From positions 58,974,079 through 59,038,078 of the forward strand of contig OY829327.1 in NCBI GenBank assembly GCA_963691655.1: a stretch of 64,000 bases of DNA. The letters are read 5' to 3'. Within the stretch, counting starts at the first letter, position 1, and each line of letters starts with the position of its first letter. Under the pieces are notes generated by a model. It was not told where the DNA came from and ran no database searches. It saw only the letters and a list, made by a program, of their open reading frames with translations. Shown piece after piece: positions 46,215-56,939 of this stretch. Source of the stretch: Toxonevra muliebris. Its lineage: Eukaryota > Arthropoda > Insecta > Diptera > Pallopteridae. The translations under genes were made by a program, and so were the position numbers.

Positions 46215-47598
46215 TAGTGTCCGAAGCCGAGGCCGAAGCCGAAGACCGAAGGATTTTTGAAATATAAAAGTCAAAAAATCTGAAAGCAAATTTTTCTACC
46301 TATTTCTATTTGCAAACATACACAGAAATATATAAATAGTAGATACTCCAAATAAAAAGCTGATCAGTAATACTAAATAACTGTTCACTGTCGAAGGAGC
46401 TGACAAATATTATTTGTTTCATGAAACATTTAAAAATTTCTTTACGTCAAAATATACAGTTACATCGACTATATATCTGTAGAACGACTGTCGTTCAACG
46501 AAACCTGTGTCAAAAAAAAAGTTGGCCGATGGCTGCCATGATTCTGCTTATCTAAAATCAAAGATTGAATCTTCGTATTAATCGATAGACCTGTAGCCGG
46601 AACCAGAATTAACTCTCTAGTTCCAAATCAATCAGATTTGAGAAAATTGGGACTGATAAATTTTAATATTAAAAGTATAAATCTCATTTCAAAACCCTAA
46701 AAAATTTAATTGGCTTGGTTTTATGAAGACGAAAAAGTTGAATGCCTTAAAGTATTTGTTGTTGAATAAACTTTTTATCAATTTTTTTTAAATAACTAAA
46801 TACTTTGTATAAAAAATTTAAATTCCTAGCTACTCACAGCTAGTTTTTTTTATCTGGCTAGTATGACGGGAAGTATTCTATTCATTGAAGATACGATGAA
46901 AATTTAAGCGCAATCAGCTCATTAGTTTTGGAGATATCGTGGCAGCCATTTCGAAAAATGCTGTTTTGAGAAAAACTAGTTTCAAAGTTCAACTACGCAT
47001 AACTGCTGTATCAGGGCCTGCAAATAAACATGTGTAACTTTCAATTCACTGTGAATTGAAAGTTCATATATTCTAGAGCGATTTTAGCCAAAACAATTTT
47101 CAATTTTTTTAACCTCCTTGAAAGCAAAGAAAAGTGAAGCGCCAGTAATGGAAAATGTCGGATTCTCTAACAATTCACGCTTCTTTTTAATACGCTTCAA
47201 GTCTTCCTTAAAAAGTAAAAAAGTTTGGCTTGCTTCTGCTGCCTCTAATTGTATTAGCTCCAGCAGGTTGTTCGTTAAAAAAAATCACTGATAACTGTTT
47301 GTACGGTGGTAAATCTGTGGGTTACTTCAAAAGTAACAATGGAACAAGCAAACGGAGAAAATATATCACAGAAATTGTAATGTAAATACTTTACATATAT
47401 AACCACTTCACATTTATTTATTTGTATAAATTTTTACTGCCAATCTATAGTAAAAATTATTATAAAATAGAATGCGTATAATCTTTGGCTTCGGCAAAAT
47501 ACTTCGGCCAAAACTTCGGCCATTTTTTGCTGAAGCCGAAGGTGCAATTTTAGGCCGAATAGCCGAAGAACCGAAGCCGAATATTCGGTCGGACACTA
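46215..47598. mobile_element. hAT-like element with TAGTGTCCGA ends
   Basis: 1,384 bp. The left tip is TAGTGTCCGAAGCCGAGGCC; the right tip, reverse complemented, is TAGTGTCCGACCGAATATTC. Flanks GTTTCCTG (46207-46214) and GTTTCGTG (47599-47606) match 7 of 8, an 8-bp duplication as in hAT elements. Both subterminal regions are dense in CCGAAG and GCCGAA motifs. A minus-strand open stretch at about 47265-47100 (FKEDLKRIKKKRELLENPTF) may be decayed coding sequence, unrecognised. A hairpin (AACTTTCAATTCAC and its complement) lies at 47036-47065. Confidence 0.8.
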
Positions 47599-47606
47599 GT
47601 TTCGTG

Positions 47607-48345
47607 CTATTCATAGCATCCTACAATATAATGACGATGTTTGCATATTACGCATCTACGACCAAATGTCCATATGTATGTGTGTGGTATGTATGCACGT
47701 GTGAGTGGGTATGAGGATGACAATGCAATGTTGGAATAAATGTTATTATGAATCGTGAATGAAATCAGATTAAGCCAATCTGTGCCCATATTAAACGCTC
47801 AAAATGAACTAAAGATGCATACATGAAATGTTTTTCAAGTTTAGCGACCAGGACACATTTTTCTGAAATTGTTAAGTTATACTTATACATACATATATTT
47901 TAAGGCTAAATCGCTAATTTGAAACCAGATTGCATGTTAATGCATTTACATTGTGATTTCAGTCATTTGACTTTTGAGAACACATTAATATACTCACACT
48001 TTTGATAAATTATATTGATAAAAAAATTAAGTAACATGGTCAGAATTTACATTTTTTCTAAAAATGTATTAGAAATATTATAAAAATGTTGTACAAGTCA
48101 TTGAATAATATCTAATAGTGTCTGCCATCACCGTGTCTAAAAAAAAAATGGATGCGTGCAAGGCACGCAAGATATTTGATGTGTAAACAGTTAAACCAAC
48201 TGAATGCTATATACATAAACTCACATATATATAGCCATTTATAGGGATTTGATGTATAATGTATATCCTTAGGTAAGTAATTCAAATTAAAAGAATTCTT
48301 TTATAAACTTAAAAATTTATTAAATATCATTATATTTTATATATT
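47607..48345. other. Gene-free stretch
   Basis: I see nothing beyond AT-rich DNA. Confidence 0.5.
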
Positions 48346-48351
48346 TGTAAT

Positions 48352-48480
48352 AGCCCTATTCACTATAAATTGCAAATGGCCTTGCATTAATGCAAATGCA
48401 AATTTTTGTTCCATATCGTATGTATTTGTTGTTGTGATAACAGAAATATTTGGCATTTGCACCAAATCGTGAATAGGGCT
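48352..48480. mobile_element. 129-bp palindromic MITE
   Basis: The left arm AGCCCTATTCACTATAAATT GCAAATGG and the right arm (inverted AGCCCTATTCACGATTTGGT GCAAATGCC) pair over about 29 bp. The core TTGTTGTTGTGATAACAGAA is shared with 42570-42725. Confidence 0.8.
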
Positions 48481-48631
48481 GATATGTTGTAGTTGAATCA
48501 TTTTTCTTTTACTCAATGCATCGGGCACGATATGCTCGCATATACGCAGCTGTAATTGCATCTTTTTTCCGCTCTTTAAGTTTTTCTTCTTGTTGATTTG
48601 CAATTTTATTAAATGTGAAAATTTAACATAA

Positions 48632-48708
48632 CGCCGCCTGAGAATTGATTTGGCATATAGGTATATGAATTTGTACACACATACGCCAAATCAATTCTCA
48701 GGCGACCA
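48632..48708. repeat. Short inverted repeat
   Basis: CGCCTGAGAATTGATTTGGC and its perfect inverse are separated by about 32 bp. It could form a hairpin. Confidence 0.8.
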
Positions 48709-48728
48709 TAAGTGCTTTCCGCATTTAA

Positions 48729-48933
48729 CCTTAGGAAGGCAACAGGGGTGACCACTCATCCCACTACTTTTTAGAAGCACCGCAAAGAGATTTGCCTTAA
48801 CTGCATTTAATAAAAATAAGAAACAATGTATTTTTGTTGAAGTAAATAAGTGATTTTGTAATAAATAAGTTTGATTTTTTCTGTTTAACATATTTGCTAT
48901 TTACATAGATAAAAAAGTGTTGCCTTTCTAAGG
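48729..48933. mobile_element. piggyBac-type MITE, TTAA target
   Basis: 205 bp between TTAA (48725-48728) and TTAA (48934-48937). Tips CCTTAGGAAGGCAACA and, inverted, CCTTAGAAAGGCAACA differ at one position of 16. TTAA targets and CCY tips are characteristic of piggyBac. No coding capacity. Confidence 0.85.
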
Positions 48934-49924
48934 TTAATGCACAAAGCAAAGTTTTTATAATGCCGTGGTTTGCTATCATTATCACTACATTTTGTTTATA
49001 CATTTATTGAAACCTAGATTCCTTATTACTTATCATTTTGTATTGTTTTTATAGTTTAAAAAATATTTAATTTTAATCCAATCTAACTATCCGAATGCAA
49101 AATCTATCAAACGCCTGTGTTTGCTACGGCGACTTCTCTGCTTGTATGGTATAGTCGATCTCCATACGTTTAACACCAACAAATAATTCTGCCACGAATA
49201 AATGTACACACACATTTTGTGTTCGCATGTACATTAGATGGCTTATTTGCTCCATACATTTTGCTAAAGTATTTCAGATCTTAATTGTGACAGCGGAATA
49301 TGAAAATAGGGTGCTAAAAACCAATTAAAATGAAAAAAAAAATTTTAATTTGAGAAAATTGGATGCGCTACTCCGAAAACCGTGATTTTAAAGGATGTTT
49401 TTCAATAGGTTTGGGATTTTGTATGGAAAAAGTATTCAACTTGCATATAAAAGATTTTCAGATATCCATACCTACGTAAAAAATGCCGCTAAAGAGAATG
49501 GCGTACCCAGTTTGTTGATACAACTGAACACAAAGCCACCCCTAGCGCCTAAAATCGCTCTTTGACACTTTTTTTTACGAATTTTCAAATTCAACCGTTA
49601 GGATTTTGAAGTTAGCGGTAATTTTTTAAAAATTAAAGTACGTAGCATTGTAGGTAATTCAATTTAGTTTATTTAAAACACAAATATTTTTCAAATCGAG
49701 TTGTATTTGAACTAATAAATTAACTTTTAGTGAACCCATGTCGAGTACAATCAAGTTCATCTTTGACAAATGTTGCCAAAAAATTGCAAAAAACAAAGCA
49801 GACGTTGAAAAAATTACCTTAAATTAGTGAAACTTACCAATTAAGAAGTAACTACTAACTTTTAAAGTTTTCTACATACTTAATCGCTTGCGTCAAAATT
49901 GTTGATTTATATCAATATTTAATA

Positions 49925-50651
49925 CAGGTGTCCCCCGTATAACACGATTGTTAGGTTCCAAAAAAGTATTGTGTTGTGCGAATTCATGTTATAGTGCGGA
50001 GTTAGTTTCCAAGAATTTAAAAATCTGCCGTATTATATACGAAATTGTATTATACGGGACAAGAAAGTAGTACAAAAACAGGGATATGTTCCAAGAGTTT
50101 AAAAAACAACTTTTTGGGATAAGTGCTCGTTCGAGCTGTCACATTCAGGGGCATTCATTTGATTCATGTATATTTTAACTTTTTGTACGGTTTGATACAT
50201 TTTTTCACTTTTAAAAATAAATTAAAGTTTTTATTTTTGGTTGTAAAAAGAAAAAAAAAAATGGAAATAATATTGATTTTATATAAAAATTTTTGAATAA
50301 TAAGCACTTAACAGAAAATTTATTGGAACATTTAAAGAAAAAATTTGAATTAAACAAGTAAAAATGACAATGAAACTAGAACACAGAGTGAACTGGAATT
50401 TGATAAATACCATATAACAAATAAAAATTAGAGTTATAGTTAAATAGCTTATTAACAAATTTAAAAAGCGATTTGAATTTCTAAATTTTTTTCACTAATC
50501 GTTTTAAACAAGGGATTCAGCTATTCACAAATCATGTTGGAAGGAAATTGTGCTATAGTGGCATCGTGTTATATGGGGATTTCCGCTATTTACAAATCGT
50601 GTTGGGGCGAAATCGTACTCTACGAGTGCAGTGTTGTACGTGGGAAACCTG
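49925..50651. mobile_element. Nested pogo/Tigger-like MITE
   Basis: 727 bp between TA dinucleotides (49923-49924, 50652-50653). Tips CAGGTGTCCCCCGTATAACA and, inverted, CAGGTTTCCCACGTACAACA fit the CAG-with-TA target style of pogo/Tigger elements. Subterminal motifs TATAACACG/CGTGTTATA repeat inside. No coding capacity. Confidence 0.8.
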
Positions 50652-50833
50652 TACAAATAATACTGTAATTGACAGACGAAAATAATGATAACAAATTTCC
50701 ACGATAAGACAATTTTTACAACTCCTGCTTTGTTTTTTTCGTGCAATTTTTTGATGACATTTGTCAAAGGTGAACTTGATTGTACTCGACATGGGTTCAT
50801 TAAAAGTTAACTTACTAGTTCAAATATAGCTCG

Positions 50834-51247
50834 GTTTGAAAAATTTTTATGTTTTAAATAAACTAAATTGAATTACCTACAATGCTACGTACTTTAATTT
50901 TAAAAAAATTACCGCTAACTTCAAAATCCTAACGGTTGAATTTGAAAATTCGTAAAAAAAGTGCCAAAGGGCGACATTAAGCGCTAGGGGTGGCTTTGTG
51001 TTCAGTTGTATCAACAAACTGGGTACGCCATTCACTTTAGATTTGAAAAATTTTTATGTTTTAAATAAGCTAAATTGAATTACCTACAATGCTACGTACT
51101 TTAATTTTAAAAAAATTACCGCTAACTTCAAAATCCTAACGGTTGAATTTGAAAATTCGTAAAAAAAAGTGCCAAAGGGCGACATTAAGCGCTAGGGGTG
51201 GCTTTGTGTTCAGTTGTATCAACAAACTGGGTACGCCATTCACTTTA
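50834..51247. repeat. 207-bp tandem duplication within the right arm
   Basis: TTTGAAAAATTTTTATGTTT starts at about 50835 and again at 51042; the copies run through GGGTACGCCATTCACTTTAG and are nearly identical, so this is recent compared with the arm divergence. Confidence 0.85.
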
Positions 51248-52140
51248 GCGGCATTTTTTACGTAGGTATGGATATCTGAAAATCTTTTATATGCAAGTTG
51301 AATACTTTTTCCATACAAAATCCCAAACCTATTGAAAAACATCCTTTAAAATCACGGTTTTCGGAGTAGCGCATCCAATTTTCTCAAATTAAAATTTTTT
51401 TTTCATTTTAATTGGTTTTTAGCACCCTATTTTCATATTCCGCTGTCACAATTAAGATCTGAAATACTTTAGCAAAATAAGCCATCTAATGTACATACAT
51501 GTGTGAGTAAATTGATCGAAACATAAACAAACAAACTCTGCTCGTATTTTAATTTCTCCCTCTCTTCTTCTCATCTCTTTTCTCTTTGTTGTTTAGAGTA
51601 GCACAGTCATGCAGCGCAGTAGTGCGAGCGAGAGGAGAATAGGACGTTACAGTTATCTTACATCTTACGATACAGTTATTCTTACATTTTACACATTTGA
51701 AATTTTGCCCATAAAATGTTTACACATCAAAAATATTTAATTTTAATCCAATCTAACTAACCGAATTCAAAACCTATCAAACGCTTGTGTTTGCTACGGC
51801 GACTTCTCTGCTTGTATGGTATAGTCGATCTCCACACGTTTAACACCAACAAATAATTCTGCCACGAATAAATGTACACACACATTTTGTTTTCGTATCT
51901 CCATATATGTGTGAGTAAATTGATCGAAACATCAACAAACAAACTCCGCTCGTAGTTTAATTTCTCCCTCTCTTCTTCTCTTTGTTGTTTAGAGTAGCAC
52001 AGTCATGCCGCGCACTAGTGTGAACGAGAGGGGAACTGGACGTTACAGTTATCTTACATCTTACGATACAGTTATTCTTACATTTTATACATTTTAAATT
52101 TTGCCCATACCGTGAGCTAAAATGTTTACACATCAAAAAA

Positions 52141-52896
52141 AATTATGTATCTGCAAGGATTCGGAAACACAGGAAACTGTGTTGTTTATTAGAAAACATT
52201 CTGTTGAAGTTTTTCCAGCCCTCTTTTCTCCATTTTGTTGCTGCTCCAAAAAGTAAATATCTTACTCTTTATCGGTCGATCGGTTCGGTTATGTGTGATT
52301 GGGCGATAAATGGAATTAGTACTTGAACATACCAAACCTGGACAACTACAAATGCAACACTGACACGGACATGATAAAATAACGAAGAAAGACGAACGAC
52401 AGTCATCAAATAGTTTTCGTATTTTATTATTTAAATTATTATATATTGTTTTTCCAATAAATAATAATTTAGTGTTTAATCGAAGAACTTTTTATGCAAA
52501 ACTATTTTTTATACAGCTGAAAAAAAATCGTTTCTTGGATGATATTTATTTTTGGTATTTTTGCATAGTGATGCCAGTCTGAAAAACTAATTTCGGGTAA
52601 ACACGGTTTGAAGCTAACATCTTCATCTTGTTTTCCTTTTTTTATAATTTTTGTTTTAATAACATTCGAGGATTTTACGTACATTTGCATCACAATAAGA
52701 AGAATACAATGGCATTTATAACTCAATTCCGTTTAAAGTAAATTTAAGCGATTATTTCTTTTGACCACAGATAATTATGTTTGTAAAAGCACTCGTTCAG
52801 ATGCGTTACACACTAAGTATCAACTCTTATGAAGGCTTATTCCTCTAGAACTTACAATTTGGACACTGTAATTTCTATATCGTTTCAAAGATAATA
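52141..52896. other. Gene-free stretch
   Basis: No recognised features. Confidence 0.5.
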
Positions 52897-53889
52897 AGGG
52901 TCCTCATTTAAACTCAAAGACTGGAAAAACTCGAAAAATTTCGAGTTTTCGTGCTAGTTTACCATTCGACCAACATGAAAACTAGAGTGCCATTTCAGTA
53001 TTTTGCGAACATATCAAAGGCAAAGAAAAAGGGCAATGGAAAAAAGTGAGAATTGTATTTATTGAAAATATATATTTATATCATATATTTAATATTTTGA
53101 TCTGAAATTAAAATCTTCAGCAAGTTTGTAATGTTTACGTTTGGAAATTCATTGTATTTCTAATATAAAAACATTACATATAAAAATGGTTTATTAATAT
53201 ATTTTTTAAGAATTCATGTAATTAATATGACAAATTAAAAAAATATTAACTTCCATAAACAGTTCAATACGAGCATAAATAACATAATAACATAACATAA
53301 TTAACGAATATTTGTTTACACTTCCAAATATATTCTTGATATCGATAACACTGGAATACAGTGAAAATATAACATGAGCCAAAGTATGTTTTCTAAACAA
53401 ATTCGAGGTCGCTGAACGCGAAAATCACATTCATTTTTTTTTTCTATGGGTAAGTTTTCGAGATATGACAAAATAACGGGTTTCAGGTTACAGTTTCATT
53501 TACAGGCTAATATCTCATTACCTATTGACCGATCCAAGTTATATATCATAGAAATGATAATTCAATTACGTGTCTTATGCTTCCAAGTTTGCTAAAATCG
53601 GACTATAAATGACTGAGATATAGATGCTGAAAGTTCAATTTTGGTGTGATTTTTGAGAAATTTCCACATAAGTCGTGGGCTAAGTTTTGTTTTTCACAAA
53701 AAGTAATCACAAAATTTTTTTTCAATCGATAGATCATTTCATTACATTTTAAGCCTAAAACGATAGCAATCGGTTTAAGACTGACAAAGTAATCAAGAAT
53801 TGAGTTAAAATAAAATATTCTCGAAAACTCGAATTTTTTCTCAAAACTCGTTCTGGTCTATAAAATGATGAACCACTATTATTCTGAAT

Positions 53890-54544
53890 ATGATTGGCCG
53901 CAGCGAAACCAACTTCGGGGGGCACAATATTATTAACGATGCACTCGTTGATAAAAACCAAATCATTCTTTCGCCCCTCCACAACATGTTTGGTCTCATG
54001 AAGAATTTCGTTAGAGCGTTGAAAAATAACGCTAGCGCAATAAAACCATTACAAAGAGGGTTTTCGAAATTGTCATTACAAAAATCAAAGCGGGCGTATT
54101 CGTTGAACCTCAAATCCGGAAATTGTTTGATGATGCTGGATTACTGAATGTTTGAGTGAGTCAAAACGAGAAGCATAAGAAGCATTTGCAAATGTTGTTA
54201 AAAAATGTTTGGAGAAATTATAAAAGTGACAATCATGCCCAACTTATCGACTTAATGTTGGAAAAATACAATGATATTGGTAAGTTTGATTTACGGTGAA
54301 TTGAAAGTTGATTCCTTATTGAATTATTCAATTATAAATAAATTTAATTCCGAAAATTCAGGTGCGAATATGCCTCCCAAGATGCAATTTTTATTCAGTC
54401 ATTTCGTCTTCTTTCCATTAAATCTGGGTGCACCAAGATATGGCTGAAATCGAAAGACAATATCAAAGTTTCAGGGATGAGGGCATAATGGCAGACTACT
54501 GCTGGTTCTTGATGGCGGAAGACCAGACAGCGAAAAATTGCTAA
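53890..54544 (+). pseudogene. Decayed gene of an uncharacterised arthropod repeat family
   Basis: Recoverable pieces in order: ALVDKNQIILSPLHNMFGLM then KNFVRALKNNASAIKPLQRG; after a frameshift near 54070, KIKAGVFVEPQIRKLFDDAG; after a stop, NVWRNYKSDNHAQLIDLM; a GT-AG intron of 82 nt; ANMPPKMQFLFSHFVFFPLN; then HQDMAEIERQYQ and MADYCWFLM to a TAA at 54542. From memory this order (GLMKxFVKAL, KIKxGxFVGPQIRKL, NMSLKxHFLHSH, HQDIxxMExRYQ, MADYCWxL) is a recurrent uncharacterised protein in insect, hydra and other genomes. Its function is not known to me. About ten residues before HQD are missing relative to that pattern. Confidence 0.75.
54280..54361 (+). other. Apparent spliceosomal intron in the repeat-family gene
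   Basis: GATATTG|GTAAGTTTG ... GAAAATTCAG|GTGCG, 82 nt. Splicing joins YNDIG to ANMPPK in frame (codon GGT split), matching the family's ...G-C/A-NMSLK junction. Confidence 0.75.
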
Positions 54545-55619
54545 AGTTCAAGTGGTGGCTCATCATTTTCTACAGCAGAATGAATTTTGAGAAAAATTTC
54601 GAGTTTTCGAGAATATTTTATTTTTACTCAATCCTTGATTACTTTGTCATTTTTGATACGATTGCTATCGTTTTGTGCTTAAAATTTTTGTAATGAAATG
54701 ATCTATCGATTAAAAAAATAAAACTTCAGATTTGTGATTACTTTTTGTGAGAAAGAAAACTTAGTCCACGACTTGTGTGAAAATTTCTCAAAAATCACAC
54801 GAAAATTTAACTTTCATTACTGAGATATAATCCGATTTTAATAAACTTAGCAGCATAAGACGCGTAATATAATTATAATTCCTATGATATATAACTTGGA
54901 TCGGTCGATACTATAGGTAAATAGATATTAGCCTGTAAGTGAAACTGTAACCTGAAAAAACGTTATTTTGCCATATCTCGAAAAATTACCCATAGAAGAA
55001 AAATGAATATGATTTTCGTGTTCAGCGTCCTCGATTTAGTTTAGAAAACATACTTTGGTTCATGTTATATTTTTAAAGTGAAATTTTGTATTCCAGTGTA
55101 ATTAGCCGCTAAATGATAATAAGATGCTAAAAAAAATGCCAAGTGAATTGTAGATACGCCCTTAGAATTTTATTGGTTACTACACTACCTAACGTTTATT
55201 TTGGTCTATGATTTACTGAAGATTTTAGAGTTCTTTAATAAAAAATGCAAAATTTCAATGTAACAAATATTTCTAAAATATATTAAAACCAAAATTAACA
55301 TTTGTAACATTACGAAAATCCCAAACGCATTCTTGATATATATCGATAATTATAATTAGTCCAAGATAAACGATTTATAAAATATATACGAAATATAAAT
55401 AAAAGAGAAAATGCAAACAGAAATAAAGTTAAAATTTTTTATAGGTCAACACTGAAACATTCGTGCAAACTTTCCAAGCTATTTGCGAGGCAAAATTGCC
55501 TCGAAAACTTTCAAGGTGCGCGTAAACTCTCTTCTATGCAAAATTTGACAGTTCATTTTCGAGGCTTGCAAACTTACGCGTTTTCGAGGCATTTTCGCGC
55601 TTAGATGAGGACCCTTAAT

Positions 55620-56595
55620 GAATCAGCGCCGTCTTAGCACTTTCGAGGGCCCTGAGGCAAAATTATGCCGGGCCCGATTAAAGGTCGTTCTCAAAGTTGA
55701 ATTATATTGAGAATTATTTAAGAAGTACGATGGGCGAAGAAAAACTCAGTGCATTCGCATTCTTATCGATTGAACATGAAATTTGGAATAATTTGAACTT
55801 CAATAAAATAATTGATGATTTTATCTACGCTAAAAATATGCCCAGAATCATTTCCACGACATCATCGTCCGCGTATCATCATCTGTAAACAGCAAACGTA
55901 CCACAAGAATTTAAATAAATTATAGACTAGTCGGTAAGGCCCCGGTAACCGGGGCTATTTTTTTGCAGAAGAAATCTCTTTATGAAAAAATAACCAAACA
56001 AACAAATAAAAAAAAGAAGCAGAATGTTTGTAAATTTTTCGTTAAGCCTGAATACCATTCTTTTTATGAAAGAACCAAATATCGAAAGGGAACCAAATAT
56101 CGAAAGGGAACCAAACTACTCGTTGGTGTTTGTTTTGTTGTGTATGCAGATAATTCGTTAGATAATTCTGAGAGGTGCCGTTACTTATGTATTTTCTCTC
56201 TCTCTCACTTTGTATTTGCTCCCGCTTAAGCAACGATTTTTACAACGATGAATTTTAAAAAACTTACGACCCTAATATATTAGAATTGGCTTAACCGATT
56301 TTAAATTTTTTTGGCTAACCTACACGTCAAGTTCCTTAAATTAGTAGTTGCACTAATAAATGTAAAGATTAAAAACTACAGTTTGAGATAATTGCAATTT
56401 AAAAAATATTTTTTCTTAACCATTATAGGTGAAATATTTTTGTTTTTACTTTAAAAATGTGCTGTAATCAAATATTTTTAATAAACGGAAAAAGGTCGTA
56501 GACAGAATAGACCAAGGACAATATAACGGCGCTATCGTTGAAAAATTATGTGTAAATCTTATACATTATTTCATTACTAACGTGACGATATTATG
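55620..56595. other. Gene-free stretch
   Basis: 55636-55700 has GC-rich GAGGGCCCTGAGG and CCGGGCCCGATT sequence resembling a MITE end. 55939-55955 is a perfect hairpin (GCCCCGGT-A-ACCGGGGC) followed by a T run. 56064-56107 holds a tandem 18-bp repeat (GGGAACCAAATATCGAAA). Confidence 0.5.
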
Positions 56596-56939
56596 TACAC
56601 TACAGGCGGAAAGTTCGGAAACCCCTAATAAAATTTCAGTTTCTTATATTTATCGCAATATTTTGTGGGTAGTAACTGTTTTACTCAAATCATTACTTTA
56701 AAACTACTTGTTTATCACGGGTTTATGCCTTTTTGTATTAATTTTATACAACCCTGCGCGAAATACAATTAAAAAAAACAGTTATAGCATATATTCACTA
56801 AAGATTCAAAAAATTAGCAATAAGTGACATTTATTGCGAAATTATTAATGTTGTGATTAAAATTCAGTCGTGAACTATTTATTGATCTTCGAAATGGTAA
56901 AAAAAAGAAATTCCAATCGAAATACCATCCCAAATCGAA

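Larger units (their letters stand above)
49235..51488. mobile_element. 2.25-kb long-inverted-repeat element, 8-bp duplication
   Basis: Arms of about 600 bp (49235-49840 and 50790-51488) are inverted copies; tips are TAGATGGCTTATTT and its inverse. ATGTACAT flanks both sides (49227-49234, 51489-51496). In the intact second tandem unit the empty site has exactly the length predicted for an 8-bp duplication. The right arm contains an internal tandem duplication of 207 bp (about 50834-51247). A Tigger-like MITE is nested in the spacer. No recognised transposase; a repeated frame reading NGVPSLLIQLNTKPPLA occurs in both arms. Confidence 0.9.
49055..52140. repeat. Tandem duplication (~405 bp units), first unit split by a transposon
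   Basis: Unit 1 is 49055-49234 plus 51497-51735; unit 2 is 51736-52140. Both contain GCTACGGCGACTTCTCTGCT, AATTCTGCCACGAATAAATG and ATTGATCGAAACAT, then CTCCCTCTCTTCTTCTC and GGACGTTACAGTTATCTTAC. Unit 1 is interrupted by the element at 49235-51488. The units differ by scattered substitutions. Confidence 0.9.
53349..55100. mobile_element. Long-inverted-repeat element carrying a spliced gene
   Basis: Inverted arms of about 510 bp (53349-53860 and 54585-55100) pair from ACACTGGAATAC at the tip through TTCGAGATATGACAAAATAA, GATCCAAGTTATATATCATA and TTCTCGAAAACTCGAA. The spacer holds a decayed gene (53890-54544). The flanks do not show an unambiguous duplication. Superfamily not recognised. Confidence 0.85.
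52897..55619. mobile_element. Possible outer element with TAAGGGTCCTCAT ends
   Basis: TAAGGGTCCTCATTTAA at about 52897 is matched in inverted orientation at about 55603-55619 (TTAGATGAGGACCCTTA). CTCGAAAA or TTTTCGAG motifs cluster inside both ends. It encloses the long-inverted-repeat element 53349-55100. Whether both belong to one element or are nested is unclear. Confidence 0.5.

Noticed and set aside
55939..55970. GC hairpin followed by a T run, like a bacterial terminator
   Set aside because: The window is clearly eukaryotic; a chance palindrome or a MITE tip is more likely.
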